From Symsagittifera roscoffensis (lineage: Eukaryota > Xenacoelomorpha > Acoela > Convolutidae): a stretch of DNA of 64,000 nucleotides. The stretch spans positions 1,852,512 through 1,916,511 of the forward strand of contig NC_087070.1 in assembly GCF_963678635.1 (NCBI RefSeq), written 5' to 3'. Positions within the stretch are counted from its first letter, which is position 1; the number at the start of each line of letters is the position of its first letter. Below are positions 56,101 through 62,100 of the stretch, in pieces. The position numbers and the translations under genes were made by a program. The notes below the pieces were generated by a model. The model did not search any database and was not told where the DNA came from. It saw nothing but the letters and a program-made list of their open reading frames with translations.

Positions 56101-59100
56101 ACGTGTCGTACACAAGTTGGAAACGTGAACTCGCTCTCAAATTCCGAATCACTACGTTTTTATTCTGATTTCCCACTAAAAGCTATTACGCAAGACTCAA
56201 GAAAGCGCAGACATCAAAGATACCAAGGACGCTATTCTCCGCTTCTCAACTCTTAGTCAGTCATCGATTTTTTTTCACAAGATCTCAAAACTGGCCATAT
56301 CGCAAAATCATAATCATAACAACTTTAAATTGAAGTCAGAAATTTCTAACCAAACAATGTATGAAATGGTACGTTCTGGGGCGGATTTCGGGGGGGGGGG
56401 GGGGGGCGGGGCGGACGCTCCCTCCTCAGGGATTCGACCCCCTGCCGACACAAAGGGTCCCCCCTTTATACTATTTTGAGATATCCATATTTGGTGACGG
56501 ACCCTTTGGCGCCAATATATATTTTTAAGGGGAGAGCGCGCGCCGAAAAAACACAATTTTGGTCAAAATTTTCTAAAAAGTGCCTAAAAACGCCTTTTTT
56601 GGCCTGTTTTTCAAAATTTTGCCTGCAGCGCAGAAAATTTGACCAAAACATGGTCTTTTTAGTGCTATGGGAGAGCTCGGAAGATCATTTCGTTCGAACT
56701 AAAAAAACTTTTACCATTTAGTTCGCCTTGGGAGAATACCAATACGACATCAGCCTGTCGGGTGGGATCTCCCATGCTACCTATTATTTGCGGTCCATAT
56801 CACATAATCACAATCTTTTTGGCTTGAAAACCAGCAGTAACCCATTGTGACTCTGTAAGCTAGAATCAGTACAGTCTGCTCACCTCTCCCTCTGCATACG
56901 TTCCTGTTCCTTCTGCAGCCTCTCCTGCTCCTTCTGTAGTTTCTCCTCCTCTCTCTTCACTCGCTCCTCCTCCTTCACTTTCTTCTCCTCCTCCTTCGCC
57001 TCCTCCCGCTTCCTCCTCTCCTCCTGGCGTTTCTCCTCAATCAGCCGTCTTGCCTCGTCTCTCTCTATCTTCTGGAAGTCAATGTGCTTCTGCTTCTACA
57101 ACTCAACACGACAAAACACTAACTCAGAATACATAACACTACTTAATAACAATAATAACACTACTTAATAACTTAAGACACCCTACTAAGTTCAGAAAAT
57201 CAATCCACGATAATTCAGGTTATTTAACTAATGGGAGATCACATAGCATTTTTTATTAGTTAAATCTTTTTTTAAACTACACAAAAAAGGACATTTCTGT
57301 ATTTTTCTCTAAAAATTCAACTCCTGTGCTCACGTTTTGGTCTAATTAAGGAGTGTTTATAGCGGTTAAGAAAGTGTCAGGCAATCAATCAAGTCGACCT
57401 GAAAATTGATTGGTGAAACGTGACTCACATTGAGTTTGTCCTCTTCTTTCTTCAGTTTGTCTCTCTCCTCTGCCTTGAGTCTCTTCTCCTCCAGTTTCTT
57501 CTCGTTCGCTATTTTCTTTGCCTCCTCCTTCTCCTTTTTAGTCCGTTCCGCCTCTTCCTGCTTCTCCTACAAGTTTAATTTTAAAAATTACTTTACGGAT
57601 TTTCTACATTAATCTACTTTGATGTTTTCTAAACTTTCAAAAATCAGTATGTAGGCAATCGAGCCCTTTGAAACGGGTACCATCCAAACATCCAATATGT
57701 CCAGCATCCAAAAAAAAACAGGAAGAATGCAAGCATCCGAAAAACAAACTCATCAAGCAAACAACCGACATTTGTTCAAAAGTAGAGCGAAGATCCGAGT
57801 TCTACCGTTCGCCTAAAAGATGCTGTATTGTCCGAATTAATAGTGATCAGCGCAGTCGCGCCACTTGTTGCGAGCTTGCCAACAGAGATTAAGACTCTAT
57901 GTGAGAGTCGGCTGAATTGAAATCTGCTTATTTAACTATATCTTGTTTTTGAAATTTGTCTCGGGCAAACATCCGCTGTCAAACATCCGAACTTTTATAA
58001 TGATTGTGAAAACATTTGACGTTAGAATTTCAAAAGTAAGGCGTAGTTCAGTTATCCGATTCCAACAAATCTGACACACGGTTTAAGGTCGCCACGCTAT
58101 ACGCGCGTCACCGTTGGCTACACTCTGTTGGCAAGATCGCAACACATTGGCGCGACCGCGGCAATCCGCCTTCATTTGACCACTATACCATCTGTTTAAA
58201 GAACGGTAGAAATCTGATCTTTACCCTACTTTTTGAAAAACTTCAGATCTTCTCCAAAGTAAAGCGGGCTTCGAATGTTAGCCACAAAAGGTTAGCAATT
58301 TTTGGTTTTTGGTTGTTTGACATATCGGATGTTTACACGGTACCCCTAACGTCATAATATTAGTTAATTATTAATCAAGTTCGGAAGTTTGACACAGCGG
58401 ATGTTTGCCATAGACCCCTTCGAAACCTTTTTTAGACCAAAAATGACAGACAATTGAAAAAATACGTAGCGAACACCGCATCAACAGACTCGTAGGCTAA
58501 TAAAACCTTCGAGAATAGATATCTAGCTGAAAAAAAATTTCAACAAAATTTTTCTCTATTTATCCATTTTTGATAAAACGCGCTGTTGCGATGACCAATT
58601 CCAGCAATAAAAACAGAGGCGAAGTTGCACTTCGCATACACAACCAAAAATATGACCGTAAATGATACTGGTAAAAAATGAATGAGCAAAAGTTTGAGTG
58701 TACAAAATTTCTTAAATGATGCACGCCAATTATGAGTCAATACAATTGCTAAGTGACGCAATACAATTATGACACATTAGCAGTTCCAGTTAAATTGAGA
58801 AAAGAAGAAATTTACCAGCTAACATGCCTCAAATTATAGAGCTGACGCATTTATTAAAAACATCCGACCCTGCCCAGGTTCGAACCCTCTTATTTTGTTG
58901 CGGTTCTCCTTCCCTACCTCTACGCTACAGATCCATGATACCTTGAAGCTGAACGGCTATTTGTAATATAAAAGCCTGTGTTAATATCCTTAGCATTGGC
59001 TGTACTTTATAGCTGGTTACTGATCAAAATAAACACTTTCAAAATAAACACATTTTGACGCAACAATATTTGCAAATTAGATTGAAAAAAAGAGAGATAA

Positions 59101-62100
59101 TACTATCACACAAGCTTTGCTTGCTTAAGAAAACACATAAGCAGATCCTAACTTTGAGGAAAGCTATAGAGCACGAAAAAATATGACAAATATTTTAGTA
59201 ATGGAAACTTTATTGGGTAAATGTTCGGTAAAAACTTTTTCTTGTTACTGTTTTTGACCTTTACTTCATGCAACATACAAAGAGGGGTGTTAAGTAGATA
59301 TACTTTGAGGAGAGGTGTTCATACAGAGGTATTTTTGCCTCTCAACAAAGATATACTTTGAGGAGAGGCAAATATACAACAATATCATTTGAAAGAAAAC
59401 CAACCTTGAAAAACAAAGCTTCTGTTTACAGCGGGTATCGAACCAACGGCCGGGTTGATCTCCATATGCCAAAAATGCTTATCATACAATTCCATAAAAT
59501 AAATCTTTGAAAAAATACTTCATACAAATTTCATAAATTTTTCAGAAATAGTGTCATCGAATTTTTAAAGAGTTTTTTTTATTTAGTTTTTTTATTTTGG
59601 CATAAAATTCGGTGTATCGACATAAATAAATCAGATAACCTTTTTGTTTAAAAAATGCTTAAGATACAATTTCCATATAAAAATGAAAACAAATTTGTCA
59701 TTTGTATATGGAAATTTTTTAAATTCAAAATTCACCCAAAAAATTTTTTTTTCAACAGCAAAACGAACTTCGCACTCAAACATTTCCCAGAATAATTTTT
59801 TTCATGCAAAATTTAATCTTTTTATGTGCTTAGCTTAGTCCTGGATTTTGCCCGTTTCGCGAAATAACTTTTTCAAAAACTCTTAAAACGCCTGTTTTTT
59901 TTGTATGGCATATGCCTTGATCAATGCCTGATTTAATTAAATTTCAAATTTCAAAAATTTTCACCTTTGAATATTTTATTCAAAGTTGATAGTTTGATAC
60001 TTTTATTAAATCATTTGTGTAAGGCAAAATTAAGACAATTGAGGTCGTTTCCAATGCATTGTTTCTAATTTCGAGTTAGCAAGGTTTCTGTCACTTGTGT
60101 TCGGTTACGAATTGGGAGAAATTAAATTTTGAAAATCATTTTTTTTTGGTTTCTGAAAAATTTCTAGTCATACATTTTCCATATATGAAAAATCACAACT
60201 CATAGACCTTTCATGCAATTTTTAATGGAATTGCATGAAAAGTATAATAAGCATTTCTCCATATATAAAAAATGTATGATTCGCCTTTTTGGTCAACCCG
60301 GGCAGTCTAGAGATTCGTCTGCACGCAATTATAATCTAGACCACAGTCAAGTATTCACTAAAACGTGAGACCCTTCTTTTTTGCGACTTAAGATAACGGT
60401 GAGTAACTTCGTTTTCGGGTGTATTTTATTGTTTTTCTTAATAATTTTTTGCTATAAAAAATCATCAAAATTTGAATAACTTGCTTTTTTGTCATATTTA
60501 GTCATCTTATACAGTGAATCTACTTTAGATAAGCGACTAAAGCTCATGATATTGTATTAAGCAGAAAAAAATTGTCACAAAATTCAAAATGATGTGCAAA
60601 CTTGTTTGAAATAAAATGTACTCATACATATTGCTACACAATTTTGAGTAAATAACAAGCAATGCGAAAATTTTTCTATTGTTAACTGCTGAAAAGTTAT
60701 ATGCCTTGAAGTAACAGCAATGAAGTTTGCAAGAATTCGATACAAGCTATGAACAAAACTGCAGAGCCGACCAAAACATTCTGAAATCACAACATTGATA
60801 TCTGCAAAACGATGGATCTCTTCAACTATCCCCCTTTTGCCAAATGAGGAGATTAGTTACTAGGTACAAAATTAATATATGCTTAGCCATTGATATATTT
60901 CTTTATAAGGGTGACAATTCGTTAATAGGTACTCTAGTGGGAAAATAGTTAAAGAGAGTCAAAAAGATTGACTATTTCACACCAAACACCGGTTTTGCCG
61001 CAAGAGACTCCGGGGAACTGCAGCGATCGATTGACAAGACGAATACCGATTATAATAGAAAATTCTCCAGTTCTCTCTATCTATTAAACATAATCAATCT
61101 CTACACTTCAACCAGAAGTTCGAAGCAGAGACCGATGTAGCTACAACAACACCAAACAAAAACCGTTAAAAAACGCAGCAACACAACAGAGGCAATGAGC
61201 CTCAAGTAATTTTCGCTGAAAACTTCTCATAAAAAAAACAAACAAAAACTGACTGCTGAAAGTCAGTTGGGCAAAATTGATTGATATTAAATGAATGGCA
61301 AATCAAAAGACGTAAGTCAACAAATATCTTTTAAGTGGTGAATCATCTCAAAGACGATTCACTGCTCAAACGGTGGTCTTACTTCGACGATGATTTTGTA
61401 TTCATTACCATCCCGCTACATCCCCTGACTGAATTTACCTGATCACGTCGCTTTTTCTCCTCTTCCCTCGCGCGCTTCTCCTCAGCTCGCTTTTCTTCCG
61501 CCTGTTTCCGCAATTCAATCGCTCTCTTCTTCCGCTCTTCTGTTTCCTACATCCACAGGAAAAAACTGTAGAAATTTCGAAACCATTTGGAGTCATCAGT
61601 TTAAGCTCGTATACAACTTGTAAAAAAATACTGTACTTGACATAAAAATTGAAAGGAGCCTTGAAAATTTTGGCCAAAATTAGCTTACAGCAGCTGTGAG
61701 TTGTTCCTCCCCTGTGGTGGCGAATAGATCTTCAAGTGGCTTCGCGCCCAATTTGGATGCTTCCAATTTCAGCTTCTCCTTCTTGGCCGACTTAGCCAGC
61801 ACTGCCAGAGTCTGAAACACTCTACATTTGGACATCTATTAGACAACTACTCCCTGTGGTACATAGGAATCAATACCTACCCCTACTAATTTGTCAGGCT
61901 CTTTTCAGTAACATACCCGCATCTGAATTTGCTAGTTTAGAGATACTTTACATTTACTTACAGCCTTGCTACTGTCGAGTACAGCGGAGTAGTCACGCAA
62001 TTAAGTACTTTCTCAGAAAGACGAAATCTGAGCTGCTTCAAAAATTTCGAAGCAAAAAAAATCAGAAAAAAAAATAATATGGGAGGCAGTGGAGTGCGGA

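Larger units (their letters stand above)
58936..61438. other. CHAF1A intron 3, remaining part
   Basis: Contains the tRNA-like remnant above and an inverted repeat at 60166-60290. Otherwise AT-rich with no supported gene. Confidence 0.4.
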
